A stretch of 64,000 nt of DNA from Phyto melanocephala (taxonomy: Eukaryota; Arthropoda; Insecta; Diptera; Rhinophoridae), in contig OW799234.1 in the NCBI GenBank assembly GCA_941918925.1, positions 73,593,043-73,657,042 on the forward strand, given 5' to 3'. Under the pieces are notes generated by a model. It was not told where the DNA came from, ran no database searches, and saw only the letters and a list, made by a program, of their open reading frames with translations. Below, piece after piece: positions 11,779 through 23,754 of this stretch. Positions within the stretch are counted from its first letter, which is position 1. Every line of letters starts with the position of its first letter. The position numbers were made by a program, and so were the translations under genes.

Positions 11779-14717
11779 CACTGCTCTGCAGCAAAATCCT
11801 CCATTTAATAAAACTATGTGGACTATATGGATTTTGACGCGCTGAACTCAAATCCGTTGTCGGTTTTTTTCCATCAGATCGGGATTTTTTTTATGGGCGT
11901 GGCAAATTTTTCCCCCTAAATTAGTCAGGTACGGACACATATTTAATCCTAACTCGAGAACCAGTCATCCGATTTTCAAAAATGAAACACCAAAAAATGT
12001 GTAACCAAATTGGTTTTATTTCAATGGAATGAAATTTTTCTCTATCTCTTATCGTTTTGGAGTTATTTAGAAATTAATGGAAAAAAAATTTTTTTCGTGC
12101 AAAATTCGTCATATTTTTCAATTTAAAAATGGAATTAAAAAAAATGTAAGGCAAATATTCAACATTTTAAACCTTTTTCTAAGAGCTACTTGTCTTGGAA
12201 ATAAAACAAGCTATAAACCATAAAAATCGGTTAAAAAATGTGGATTTTATTGTAAATTTACCGCAGGTACCTAATATTGACCAAATATGTGTAATGCAGC
12301 AAACAACGTCAGAGTGGGCGCACTAAAGCGCCTTGTAGCATCAATGAATAACAACTTTTTACTTCTATCTATTTTCGTACAACTAAAACATATACAAGCA
12401 AAAAAATTTGCCAGATTGTAATTTTGTAGCAACGCCTCGCTTAAAGCACCCACCCTGTCGTCACCCTTAGATAACTTCAAATTTCAATAAAAAATTAAAA
12501 TATTTACAGGCTATTTTACTTAAAATAACACAAAATTTTTGTTAATAATTATTAATTTTTATTAAGGAAACATTGTTAAAATAAAAAAGTAGCTTAAGCT
12601 GTCCATGCTCTTTCTTCTACATCATTCAATTTTGTTCTGAAGACCACGTCCTTCATAAGCTGTCGTATTTGTGGACCTACAAAAATACCTTCTTTTACTT
12701 TAGCATCTCTGATTCTAGGAAATTCGCTCTTAATGTATAGAAAGGCTTCACCATCCTTGTTCATTGCCTTGACTTTATGAAGCTAGCCTAGCTTTATATG
12801 AAGAGAAGAGTTTGTTCCTTTTGTTTTTAAGGCTCTTCTGCTACATTTTTTTTCTGGAATAAAATTTACTCTTTTCGGTCAAATTTTAGCATTGTAGTGT
12901 TTTTCTTTTGCGCGGCTATCCCATCTACATAATAAGCAATAAAACTTAGTATATCCACTTTGCAATCCATTTAACATTGCTAAGACTTTCAAATCTGCAC
13001 ATACGTTCCATGAGTAATGGGAATATAAAAATTTTTTGTAGTATCATCTTCATGCTACAATAGTTTTCTTTCATATTTCTTCCATACGCGAGTGGGACCA
13101 ATGGAAATTTGTTGCCATTGTGAAGTAAAACGGCTTTTGAACTTGTCTTGGATGAATCAATAACAAGCCGCCAATCCTGAGATTTATGACTGAAACACAG
13201 TTGAGGCAAAAGTCCATCAGCATTATCGCAAAATATCAAACCTTTCTCTTTGCTGAAATATATTAAAAAAGGTTGTTCTTTATTTCGAAAGTAAGAGACG
13301 TTATCATCCGTTTGCACCAAACTCCATTCTTTCGATTGGGATGCAAGAAGCTCAGACTTGATTTTTTTAAAACCTTGATTTACAAACAAAGTTATTCATA
13401 TCAGTTTAATTCGGAAAATAAGGTGTACTCGTTGGACTTCCAAATGAATGCGAAGAAATACCCATGCTGGCGTAAGTGGATTCAGTCTGTAGGAGGCAAT
13501 GGAGGTAAAAATTTACTTGTAAACTGGTCGTTTGACGCATAAAGTATTTGGATATGTCACTTTATTTTTTGTTTTTTTCTTAAACCCACATGTTTTAGTA
13601 TGGCAAAAGTAGCAATAATTTTGATGATTTTGTGGTTCACTCCAAGTCGCTGGCTTCATAAAGACTTATGACTTCCTTTTAACCAACCTCTTAAAGACTT
13701 ACCACAGCTACTACAGCATATTTTCGGCAGCCAATTTTTGTCTCTATCATCGATAGGAAACCCAAAATAACGGCAATAAGCATCTTTAAGGCTGGAAGAT
13801 ATTGTCTCCCGTTGAGTACTTAAAGTTAGATCGCCACATACGTAACAAAATAAATTTAGAGATTTGTTACAAATCCTTGAGATTTTGTAATATGAAAGCG
13901 TTTGTGGATTCTTTAATTGCTTTATTTCTTTACACAATAAAAAAGTACACTATAAGATCTATTGACTGTTGTCGATTTTAACCGCACGATATTCAAATTA
14001 AAAGTGACTAACTTATTGCCCATTAGCTTCTATATATACAATAAATACTAGAATCTACCCTAATGTTCTTAATTTGAAATCACAGGTAATTGAAAAATAC
14101 TGTTATAAATATTTATTCCAAGAACTATGTAAAATACCGTTGTACTTTAGTTCCATTACCTGCTCACCTAACGAAATGTTACTTATATCATAAGTAAGGC
14201 TGGTTGAATTACAATATTGGGTACCTGCGGTAAATTGACAATAAAATCCACATTTTTTAACCGATTTTTATGGTTTATGGCTTGTTTTATTTCCAAGACA
14301 AGTATCTCTTAGAAAAAATGTTGAATATTTGCCTTAAATTTTTTTTAATTCCATTTTTAAATTGAAAAATATGACGAATTTTGCACGAAAAAAATTTTTT
14401 TTCTCCATTAATTTCTAAATAACTTCAAAACGATAAGAGACAGTAAAAAATTGTATTCCATTAAAATAAATACAATTTTGTTACATATTTTTTGGTGTTT
14501 TATTTTTGAAAATCGGATGACTGATTCTCGAGTTAGGAGGAAATAAGTCTCCGTACCTGACTAATTTAGGGGGAAAAATTTGCCACGCCCATAAAAAAAA
14601 ATCCCGATCTGATGGAAAAAAACCGACAACGGATTTGAGTTCAGCACGTCAAAATCCATATAGTCCACATAGTTTTATTAAATGGGAAGACAAAAAATTA
14701 TTTTTTGCAGAGCAGTG
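11779..14717 (-). mobile_element. DNA transposon with ~500-bp terminal inverted repeats
   Basis: The arms 11779-12279 and 14213-14717 are inverted copies of each other, with scattered differences. They begin 'cactgctctgcag' and end 'ctgcagagcagtg'-like (14707-14717). TAA flanks both ends (11776-11778 and 14718-14720), a candidate 3-bp target duplication, weak in AT-rich DNA. The inner arm boundary is a 'ccgcaggtaccta' block. The interior carries a broken cysteine-rich reading frame on the minus strand. A degenerate solo arm of the same family lies at 35490-35910. I cannot assign the superfamily from memory. Confidence 0.85.
12598..13937 (-). pseudogene. Decayed Cys-rich transposase-like gene of the long-TIR element
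   Basis: Read on the minus strand it begins 'MCKEIKQLKNPQTLSYY' and has paired cysteines 'FCYVCGDLTLSTQ' and 'KICCSSCGKSLRGWLKGSH'. After a +1 shift come 'WSEPQNHQNYCYFCHTKTCG' and later 'KIKSELLASQSKEWSLVQ', 'DWRLVIDSSKTSSKAVLLHN' and 'GLQSGYTKFYCLLCRWDSR'. The last part is 'FVGPQIRQLMKDVVFRTKLN'. I remember this order (Cys fingers, RLFIDSSK-like box, GYTK-CCFLCxWDSR-like box, GPQIRxLM box) from uncharacterised transposase-like proteins common in arthropods and cnidarians. Two in-frame stops and at least one frameshift break it, and the C-terminal end is missing at the right arm. Confidence 0.7.
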
Positions 14718-14800
14718 TAATATATAAAGTACACCATAAAGCGTGAGTAGTTTTTTTGGCGAGGAAATAAAATACCACAAAAAACGAAAATAAAAATCTT

Positions 14801-15097
14801 TAATAGCAGTGTCAAATCCGTATTGCTCTATGGTTGCTTATGGCGAAAATTTACTAAAACACCAAAAGTGGAGTCAAACTTTCGTCAATCTTAATCAGAT
14901 TGTTAGAGTTTACTGTTTGAATTGAATCTTGAACGAGACAGTATGGCAAATTAGAGACAGCAAAATTCATTTCATAAAAATTCGCAAGAAGAAATTTACG
15001 TGGAAAGGACATGTTCTAAGATATCAAATAGAAATCTCCAGAATTTCGCTTGACTGGAACTCACAAAGTCAAAGAGTTATATCAAGAAACACATAAT
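14801..15097 (+). pseudogene. RTE-like non-LTR reverse transcriptase C-terminus relic
   Basis: Plus-strand fragments in two frames read 'VKSVLLYGCLWRKFTKTP' and then 'FIKIRKKKFTWKGHVLRYQI' with 'SRISLDWNSQSQR'. The 'VLLYGxExWR...IRxRKWxWxGHxLRxxxxxIxRxxLDWNPQ' order is the familiar C-terminal end of RTE/BovB-like endonuclease-reverse transcriptases. The central segment holds several stops. The relic begins 84 bp right of the long-TIR transposon. No poly(A) or 3' UTR is evident. Confidence 0.7.
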
Positions 15098-15339
15098 ATT
15101 ACTGTGTAAAATCGAAGTACGAAGGAGCTCAAAAAACTTTAAACCAAAACAAATCCCAAGTCATAGAAAGAATAATTTATTTACGAAAACATTAATTTTG
15201 ATTATGTAAACAATATTACACATAGATAAATAAAGGACATATGTATATAAATCTTTCACTTTTTTAACGGGCCGAATCTCATAATAGTCTTCACCATCAT
15301 GTGCCTTAGTAAATTGTCCACATTATAGCGTAGTCACGA

Positions 15340-16400
15340 CTTTTTCTTTCATTCATTATGAATTTTTAAATGGTTAATTGTATTTTACTAGTCAAGTACT
15401 TTAGCTGAAACTTATACTGATGGAATAACAGAAAATATATTTGATATTCTGTTTTAACGCCATTTTGTATTTTAAACATTTTCTTATTTACTGTGTTCTA
15501 CTAGTCAAAGCTTTTCATGTGATACTAATATTGTACGGGTTGAGGGAGGCAAAGCGGTAATTATTATAGTTGAGCCATATATCAGCCATTTTATTTGGGG
15601 ATGCCATCTTGGATTTAAACTTTTTCATTTCGTACTGTTTTCTACTGGTCAAGCCGTTTTAGTTGATATCAATATTAAAGGGGTTGAGTTGGGTACATTT
15701 TCATTAATTAGACTTGACCCACATATACATTTATTGTACGCCACTTTGCGCAGGGTTCAATGTACAGTGCAGCTTCGTTATTCTGCTATTCGATTAAACG
15801 GAAACGTCGATTAGCCGGGTAGAAAATTTGTAATAATTTTTGTAAAATTTAATTTTTTGCATTGATTAACCGTGATTGCCTCTATTATCCGGAATTCTTA
15901 GGTTTTTGGCTTGCTTTTGAATAATTAAAACTCAATGTTTATGTAACCTTAAATATTTTATTTTTTTCCATAATTTAAATTTTTTCCTTATATTTTTTAA
16001 AAATTTTTATAGCCAAACATATTTTTTTAATGAATGAATTACATATAAATAATCAGTGTTTAAAAATACAGTTCAAAATTGTTATCAATTAACCGGAAAT
16101 ATCGGGAATGCTTCCGGTTCCAACCATTATGGATAATCGTGGTCTCACTGTATTTTTTTTTAGTCAATGCGTTTCGTTTTATACTAACATCGACCCTCAC
16201 GACTAATCCTAACGAAATTCTAGAAAAATCACCAAAGCAATTGTATTTTTGTGCTTATATCTCAGTTAGTTTCAAACGGTCTTGTTAAATTTTCTGAAGC
16301 ATAATTTATGAGGCTATGACTTACAAATTGGTGTCACAAGTGTTTTCAAAAATTATTTAGAATTTTGAGATTCTTTGTGTATTTAAAAAACAAAATATTT
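15340..16400 (+). mobile_element. DINE-1-like element split by a MITE
   Basis: Shares several blocks, in order, with 44304-45436: 'ttctactggtcaagcc', 'gttgatatcaatatt', 'agccattttattt', and, right of the MITE, 'gtgcttatatctcagttagt'. In both, the 'gccatcttggat' text recurs as imperfect ~140-bp units. Both outer ends are eroded, so the limits are approximate. A pogo-like MITE (15765-16150) interrupts it. Confidence 0.6.
15765..16150. mobile_element. pogo-like MITE, 386 bp, TA target duplication
   Basis: Starts CAGTGCAGCTTCG and ends CGTGGTCTCACTG (inverted CAGTG...), with TA on both sides (15763-15764, 16151-16152). Sub-terminal text 'gattaaacggaaacgtcgat' and 'ttatcaattaaccggaaat' resembles Tigger/pogo ends. 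No transposase remains. Confidence 0.65.
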
Positions 16401-16426
16401 GTTTATCCAAATAATTTTATAACTTA

Positions 16427-17270
16427 CTAGCAGACCCGGTCAGTGTTGCTGGTCCTAAGCAAACATTAGTGTTGTATTACCACACGATTTAAATTGAGCT
16501 TTTAACGAAATTTACGGCCTTTAAATAAAAATTCATGGAATACTTATCATAAAGTTTTTTTTTTACAGAATAACTTACATATGGTGTAGGTATGGGCTCA
16601 ATCTTAAAAGAAGAGCATATATTTTAAGGCAAATTGGAAATTAAATTTATTTATTACTTCATATTAAGGCTAGCGGAGAGACAATGCTTTTTGTTTTTTT
16701 TATTTGGTGAAAAAACGTATAAATTTTTTGGCATGGCAACTCGGGAGCAAGCCACATACAACTGGCCGTGTGAAAAACAAGAATTTTCCAAAATTAAGCC
16801 AGCAATAGTCAATGATTGGCTTTGTGCTTTGTTGATGGTAATAGCAAAGGCAAGACGCAAAGGAATTGGAGCCGCTTGAATTGGAATGGTAAATCGTTGG
16901 AATTTATCGGAATTCGTGGAATAAATACGTCCTCTTCGTCTTCTTGAATCTGCCACTGATGATTGTTGCCTCTATTAAATTTGGTGAACAGTTTTTGATG
17001 GTCAATCTGGTTCCGTTGCAGAACTTTGGTGCGTTTAAGTTGCGAATAAGAATTACCGGGGATCCAACCTTTAATGTTAGTACATGCGGTGGCATTCCGG
17101 GTGGTTGCAATGAATTCAAAAATTCAGTAGGAAAATTAACGGCTTGTTCTTCATCCATTACTGTTTCGATCGATTTATATTTGATTAATTTGCCGGACAG
17201 TTTCAATTGAATTTGCTCATTATGCTGTAAATATTTTTTGTTAATAAACCGAAAACTCGGATTTTTGAAT
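16427..17270 (-). pseudogene. Helitron 3' part with Pif1-like helicase C-terminus
   Basis: Minus-strand frames read 'YKSIETVMDEEQAVNFPTEF', 'LNSLQPPGMPPHVLTLKVGS' and 'NAPKFCNGTRLTIKN', and then, after a frameshift near 16900, 'LRLAFAITINKAQSQSLTIA' with 'CFSHGQLYVACSRVAMPKNL'. These are the last helicase motifs of RepHel proteins (the TINKAQGQS and YVACSR boxes), which unwind DNA during rolling-circle transposition. The sequence ends at CTAG (16427-16430 on the plus strand, T beyond on the minus strand), a Helitron terminus, preceded by a 'gaccgggtctg' block. The Rep domain and the 5' half of the helicase are absent. The Q-S-Q in place of Q-G-Q and the frameshift show it is dead. Confidence 0.85.
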
Positions 17271-17646
17271 GCAACATTTCGACAGTTTTAAAATTTTGAT
17301 ATTGGATCATTATTAACAGAGGTTTTTTTAAATATCTTCGGAACTACATAACCGATTTAAGAGCTTGATATCTCGTTTTGAAAAGCATGACAACTGCTTT
17401 TATAAAAAATAAAAAAAAGCAAACAAAATAAATATATGTATATGTCATTGTATTACGTAGAAAATATTCAAAAATAAATATAATTAAATAAAATGTTGCA
17501 AAAGTCATGCAACAACCCATAAACAGTTGTTTTTAATTAACACTAAAAGTGAAAACTAATTTTTAATTAGCAACACCAGTACAATAAATAAATAAACTTT
17601 TCAATCGAATTTCAATAAAACTGTTTTAGCACTCATCGTTGTTATG
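17271..17646. other. Unassigned AT-rich DNA
   Basis: Nothing recognised apart from possible further decayed Helitron sequence at its left edge. Confidence 0.4.
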
Positions 17647-17650
17647 TTAA

Positions 17651-17890
17651 CGGTATGACAATTTGAAGGCGCCAAATCAAATCAGTTGGTAGGCAATTAT
17701 CAACACATGAATGTGTTTTGGAAATTAAATGTATTTGATGTGAACTGTGAAATATATATTTCACAAGTTTTTGATAATCATCGTATTTATTATTGGAGTC
17801 TATTTGTTCAACAAAATTACTGAAAATTATTTAGTTTTTCAAACAAATTATATATATTTAGTTACATGATGTTTTTGTTATTTCATACCG
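17651..17890. mobile_element. Candidate TTAA-type MITE
   Basis: CGGTATGA at the left and TCATACCG at the right are each flanked by TTAA (17647-17650 and 17891-17894), the duplication used by piggyBac-like and Kolobok-like elements. The inverted repeat is short, so chance is possible. Confidence 0.45.
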
Positions 17891-17894
17891 TTAA

Positions 17895-18539
17895 CAAATA
17901 CAAGGTGGGGCAAGAGGCACTATGGGGTTAACTATTTAATAACGTTTTTTTAGAAATTTCTTTTTTCAGAATAAAGAAGAATAAATAATGGAGAGATGCA
18001 CAAATTAACAAAGAACCAGAATAATATAATTTTATTATTTAAATCAGTGATCAATTATTTTAATGCAAACAGCGATATATTAACGTCGAATTTTCGACAT
18101 CTCACGCAATAATTCGTTGCTTATTCCTCGTCATCGTCAACATGACGTCGAAAAAATTTGCCTTGAGCCAGTAGACTACATTTATTTCGTACTGGTGTAG
18201 AGCATAGTGTTAACGAAACACTAGAAACATCTACGAGAAGGCGTTCTGTTTAACAAAGAAGGTCGCCAATGCAACTTCGACCTCTTATTAAAAAATATTT
18301 GTTTTAAATCCCATAAAAGATGCTATTGGTGTTAGAATTTAAATCCGCAGATCATTGCTAAGAGTCTAAATTTTTTATATAAATTCAACAAATGGCTAGA
18401 AATTATATTCAATTTTTATTAAAAATTTCATTATGGGTAATGAGTGGCTTTATTAATAAGCTTAACTGCAGGTTCTTGTATTGTGAAAATCCAGGAACTA
18501 TTCATCACGTATAAGAGCTCAGAAGGATTAATCGGCATT
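17895..18539. other. Unassigned AT-rich DNA
   Basis: No gene recognised. It may include the missing N-terminal half of the mariner relic to its right, too decayed for me to read. Confidence 0.4.
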
Positions 18540-18930
18540 GTGTACAAGAATTGCAAATCAGGATTCTTTTTACAGCGTACAATTGACACGAGAACAAAAG
18601 TCTAATGAAAAACATTTTGTGGAGGGAGTTTGTTAAATGAATTACAGAATATCACCAAATGAATGGAAATTTTTTTTAACAAAATATGTTAAAGTGATGA
18701 AGCTCATTTTTACATTAACAGCTTTGTTAATTGTCAAAATTTCCACTTGTACGTTTTATAGAATCCAAATTTCGTTGTCAGAAAATAAATGCATCCATGA
18801 GAGTTTACGATGAAGGCATCAATGGACCGGCACAAAAAGTTACTGCCACGAATTTTCGAGTTATTTATACCTAATCCGATATCATATGATTGAGCAATAT
18901 TGAATCTCATGTATAGGATAACACTGGCAG
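18540..18930 (+). pseudogene. Mariner transposase relic
   Basis: Across frames I read 'NEKHFVEGV', 'ISPNEWKFF', then 'SDEAHFYINSFVNCQNF' and further 'RYHMIEQY'. The 'FSDEAHF.LNG.VNKQN' stretch, with the first catalytic Asp-Glu pair, is diagnostic of mariner transposases. Stops and shifts occur every few dozen bases. No inverted terminal repeats were found, so only the middle of the gene survives. Confidence 0.6.
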
Positions 18931-20375
18931 TAAATTTTTGATAATTTTGTTGTTTATTAAACATTTTCAACAAATTCAGTTTGATACATTTTTTTATAAA
19001 TGCATTGTTAAAAAGTATGCATTTATTGATAAGTTCAAGGAAACGCATCATTACATATCGTTTTTACAGACAAACACATACATATTTTCCCATAAATTTT
19101 TTTTCATATAATTTTTGTTGTTTTCGTTATCAGAAAGATTGATTTTGTAGTAGAATACAGATAAATTGGAACACACATACCAAAAAATGCTTAAACGTAT
19201 TTTTATAATCACAATTACTTGTGTGTGTGTGTGTGTGTGCGTAAGGAAATTTTTATGTTGCATTTTTGATGTAAAAGTGTTAAAAATGTACACAAGAGAG
19301 TATTTTAAATGTTCCGTAAATTAAATTGAGGTCATGGTTTTTTCAACACTTATTAACAAATTTACTGACAATACCAAATTTAAGTGAATACAAAGAATTG
19401 TGCATTAGTGAACTATTGAAATGCATACTTGAGAGAAAACAAAAAATCCATAAAATTATATGAACACAATTAACAGACTGAGTATTATTTACTTAAACAC
19501 TTTAAGTAAACGTCGTAAGTAAGTTAAAGGATTTTGAATTTGAAGTAAATGAATAGTTGTAAGCGAACAATTTTATTTGAGAATTCAAATCAAAGAGGCT
19601 ACTTTTACATTTAAACTTTCAGTTGGTCCACTCTTGCGTATGAGTTATAAATAAATATTGTCTAAATAAATAACACTTATACGTACCACAGGCCAGACTT
19701 TATTTTCTCATACTTGTAGAGGAATCCATCCATCCATAAGCAGTGAGGAGTTAAAGTGAAATATATATTTAAATGCAAATATGTAGTTAATTTATATACA
19801 TCTAGGACTTTAGGATATTTGTTTTAGGAAAATTTACAAACTCTGTTTTAAAATGTACCAAGAGAATATGTTAAAAAAAAGTTTAATAGAAAAAATTTTA
19901 TATGTAATTGTAAAGTTATACTTGCATATATGCAACGTAATTTAAGTTTTATAAAAATAAAAGAAAATAAAAGCCAAATAAATTTTATCACGTATGCCGG
20001 ATTCCAATTTATACGAAAGCATCATGTCAGGCGTGTGTCTGTGGGCAATTGTGTACGTGTGCATTAAAATTGGTTTCCCTTTTTAGACAAGCAACCATTA
20101 AAACATCAAATGAAGCATTCAAACACTTTTTTCACTAAATCGGAGGAAAGAAAATTGTAAAAATAAATTTATATAAAATTGTGCATAAGCTGATTTAACA
20201 TCAGCAGCATCACTGTCACCACTTTAAAAAGGGTGTGTTGCATGACTGATTAATGTGTTGTGCTGTTGGCATTTAGGATAGTTAATGTGATTAAAAGGTT
20301 GCGATAAGCATCACATAAAACTACCTAAATTACAGTTGTACAATTCATATCATACTGAGATTTTTAATGGTTTCC
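18931..20375. other. Unassigned AT-rich DNA with a (GT)n run
   Basis: (GT)n at about 19219-19239. Frames at 18734-19051 and 19051-19293 (-) show no family signal. Confidence 0.5.
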
Positions 20376-23300
20376 TTTATATTTACAAATATAAAAGAGT
20401 AACGTGACTGACTGACTGACTGATTCATCATCACACAGCCCAAACGCTAAGAGCTAGAGACATGAAATTTGGACAATCGGTTCCTCTTTCGATGTATAGC
20501 TCCACTAAGAAGGGATTTTTGGAAATTCGTACTTTAAGGGGGTAAAAAAGGGTAAAAACGGGTAAAATCGGTAATCTTATATCTGCTAAACTAAAAATGA
20601 TACAAATTAAATTGAAAAAGTGTTATAATTTGCACAAAAAATAAGCTGACAGGTGTCTGGCCTTTTTTGGAATTTTCAACCCCTAAGGGGAAAAAACGGG
20701 TAAAAACTATAATTTGGTACTTTTTTGGTACCCTATGTAACTTCCAAACGCATAAAGCTAGGAAAAAAATTTAAACTGTATTAAGTAATCCGCAAAAAAA
20801 TATTAATAGCAATTCGGCACTTTTTTCAAATTCATATGTATAAGGGGTAAAAATTGTCCCTTTTTTTGGTACTTTTTTTAAAATAAACTTTTCTTATAAT
20901 ATTCAATGGGACAAAATTTGACAATTATTATTTCCTAATAGAATATGGACAACTATTTAGGTGACATTTTTGGAAACTTTTCGGGGGACAAAAGAGGTAC
21001 CAAAAAGGGGAAAATTCCGGAAAATGTTTGTAATTCCTAATTAGACGGTAAATTTTCACAAAATGTTTAATTGGGATTTCACTAGACATAAAAAATTATG
21101 TAATTTAGTAAAAATTGAAACACATTCATAACAGGGTAGAAAAGGGAAAAATCGGGAAGAGTTTGGTACTTTTTCGAACATAATTACTTTTATGCAAAAA
21201 AGAGTAGATTTACTGACTTTAAATCATGTCTACTAAAATATTTTGTTACATAGATATTTGAACATTATAAACTTGGAATTTGGAACTTGGACAAAAAATG
21301 TACTTTTTCGCTTTTCTATGGTACTTTTTGTATTTTCTACGTTTATAAAGGTAGAATTGTAAAATAAAGGACTATTGATTCCAGGTAAGACTAAAAATGT
21401 TATGGGTGACCAAAAAGGTACTTTTTTGAATTTTTATGGTACTTTTTATATATTCTACGTTTGCGAAGCTAGAATTTTAAAATTAGTGGCTATTGATACA
21501 AGGTGAGACCGAAAATGTTATGGTCGACCAAAAAGGTACTTTTTTGAATTTTTGTGGTACTTTTGGGTTTTTCTACGCTTATGAAGGTAGGATTGTACAA
21601 TCAAGGACTATTGATTCCAGGTGAGACTAAAAATGTTATGGGCGACCAAAAAGGTACTTTTTTGAATTTTTGTGGTACTTTTAGTATTTTCTACGTTTAT
21701 GAAAGTAGGATTGTACAATCAAAGACTATTGATTTCAGGTTAGACCAAAAATATTATGGGCGAACAAAAAGGTACTTTTTTGAATTTTTATGGTACTTTT
21801 TGTATTTTCAACGTTTATAATGGTAGGATTGTACAATCAAGGACTATTGATTCCAGGTGAGACTAAAAATGTTATGGGTGACCAAAAAGGTACTTTTTTG
21901 AATTTTTATGGTACTTTTTGTATTTTCTACGTTTATAAAGATAGGATTATACAATCAAGGACTATTGATTCCAGGTGAGACAAAAAAAGTTATGGGCGAC
22001 GAAAAAGGTACTTTTTTGAATTTTTATGGTACTTTTTGTATTTTCAACGTTTGCGAAGCTAGAATTTTAAAATTAGTGGCTATTGATACAAGGTGAGACC
22101 GAAAATGTTATGGTCGACTAAAAAGGTACTTTTTTGAATTTTTGTGGTACTTTTGGTATTTTCTACGTTTATGAAGATAGGATTGTACAATCAAGGACTA
22201 TTGATTCCAGGTAAGACTAAAAATGTTATGGGCGACCAAAAAGGTACTTTTTTGAATTTTTATGGTACTGTTTGTATTTTCTACGTTAATAAAGGTGGGA
22301 TTGTACAATCAAGGACTATTGATTCCAGGTGAGACTAAAAATGTTATGGGCGACCAAAAAGGTACTTTTTTGAATTTGTATGGTACTTTTTGTATTTTCA
22401 ACGTTTGCGAAGCAAGAATTTTAAAATTAGTGGCTATTGATACAAGGTGAGACCGAAAATGTTATGGTCGACCAAAAAGGTACTTTTTTGAATTTTTGTG
22501 GTACTTTTGCTATTTTCTACGGTTATGAAGGTAGAATTGTACAATCAAGGACTATTGATTCCATGTGAGACTAAAAATGTTATGGGCGACCAAAAAGGTA
22601 CTTTTTTGAATTTTTGCGGTACCTTTTGTATTTTCAAGGTTTATGAAGGTAGGATTGTACAATCAAGGACTATTGATTCCAGGTAAGACAAAAAATGTTA
22701 TGTGTGACCAAAAAGGTACCTTTTTGAATTTTTATGGTACTTTTTGTATTTTCAACGTTTGCGAAGCTAGAATTTTGAAATTAGTTACAATTGATACAAG
22801 GTGAGACTGAAAATGTCATGGCCAACCAAAATAGTACTTTTTTGATTTCTACGATACTTTTGGTATTTTCTTTATGAAGGTTGGATTGAACAATGAAGGA
22901 CTTTTGATTCCAGGTGAAACTGAAATTGTTTGGGCGACCAAGATGGTACTTTTTTAAATTTTTAAGGTACTTTTTGTATTTTATACGTTTATGAAGGTAG
23001 GATCTTACAATCAAGGACTTTTGATTCCAGGTGAAATTGAAAATGTTATGGGCGACCACAAAGGTACTTTTTTGAATTTTTATGGTATTTTTTGTATTTT
23101 TAACGTTTGCGAAGCAAGAATTTCGAAATTAGTGATACAAGGTAAGGCTAAATATGTTATGGGCTATCAAAAAGGTACTTTTCTGAATTTTAATGGGAAT
23201 TTTTGTATTTCCTACGTTTATAAAGCTAAAATAGTGAAATAAAGGATTGTTGATTCAATTTGAAAATTAAAATTATATTGGAGACACAAAAAAGCCTTTT

Positions 23301-23754
23301 CGCAGTTTTATTGTACTCTTTGAATTTTTACGTTTGTAAACATAGATTCTTAAATGTAGTGTTTTTTGATCCGAGGTCTAACTCCTAATATTATGGATGA
23401 ACAAAATTACTTTTTCTCTTTTTATATATTTTGTATACATAGAATTCTGAAAAAGGTAATAATAAACCAAGTGGAAGTTTTAGTGAAGAAAAAAATGTTA
23501 CTTTTATTATTTTTAGGGTAAGTTTTTCAAAATATGAATCTTAATTTTTGCAACTCAGTAGCATTGATCTTGCTTTTAGTTAGGAAATATATGCCCGATA
23601 TATCCTTACTCTACTTTTTATATTTCTAAGTAAATTGAATCAGAGATACAAATTTTCATAAATTGAACCAAAAATATTTAATAATTATAAATAGAACTTG
23701 AGTATTCAATAAATAGTAAGAACTGCGCTAACGAAGTAGCGGGTTTAATGCTAG
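20376..23754 (+). mobile_element. Non-autonomous Helitron, copy B (both ends present)
   Basis: Same 5' leader as copy A (TATA-rich start, GACT run, 'cacacagcccaaacgc'), the same ~890-bp unique leader, the minisatellite and the same 3' tail with a CGCTA/TAGCG hairpin, ending CTAG at 23751-23754 before T. It is shorter than copy A because its minisatellite holds fewer monomers. The expected TC start appears mutated, so the left limit is approximate by a few bases. Confidence 0.85.
21290..23250 (+). repeat. ~118-bp minisatellite inside Helitron B
   Basis: Same two monomer types as in copy A. Here they alternate more regularly, giving a ~236-bp dimer rhythm; for instance the 62-aa repeat frames begin at 21790, 21908, 22144, 22262 and 22498. 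The 'gtttagagttttta' variant and the 465-bp blocks of copy A are absent, so the arrays expanded independently. Confidence 0.9.

Noticed and set aside
21554..23242. Series of 62-92 aa frames in Helitron B
   Set aside because: Same minisatellite artefact, with starts spaced by 118 or 236 bp.
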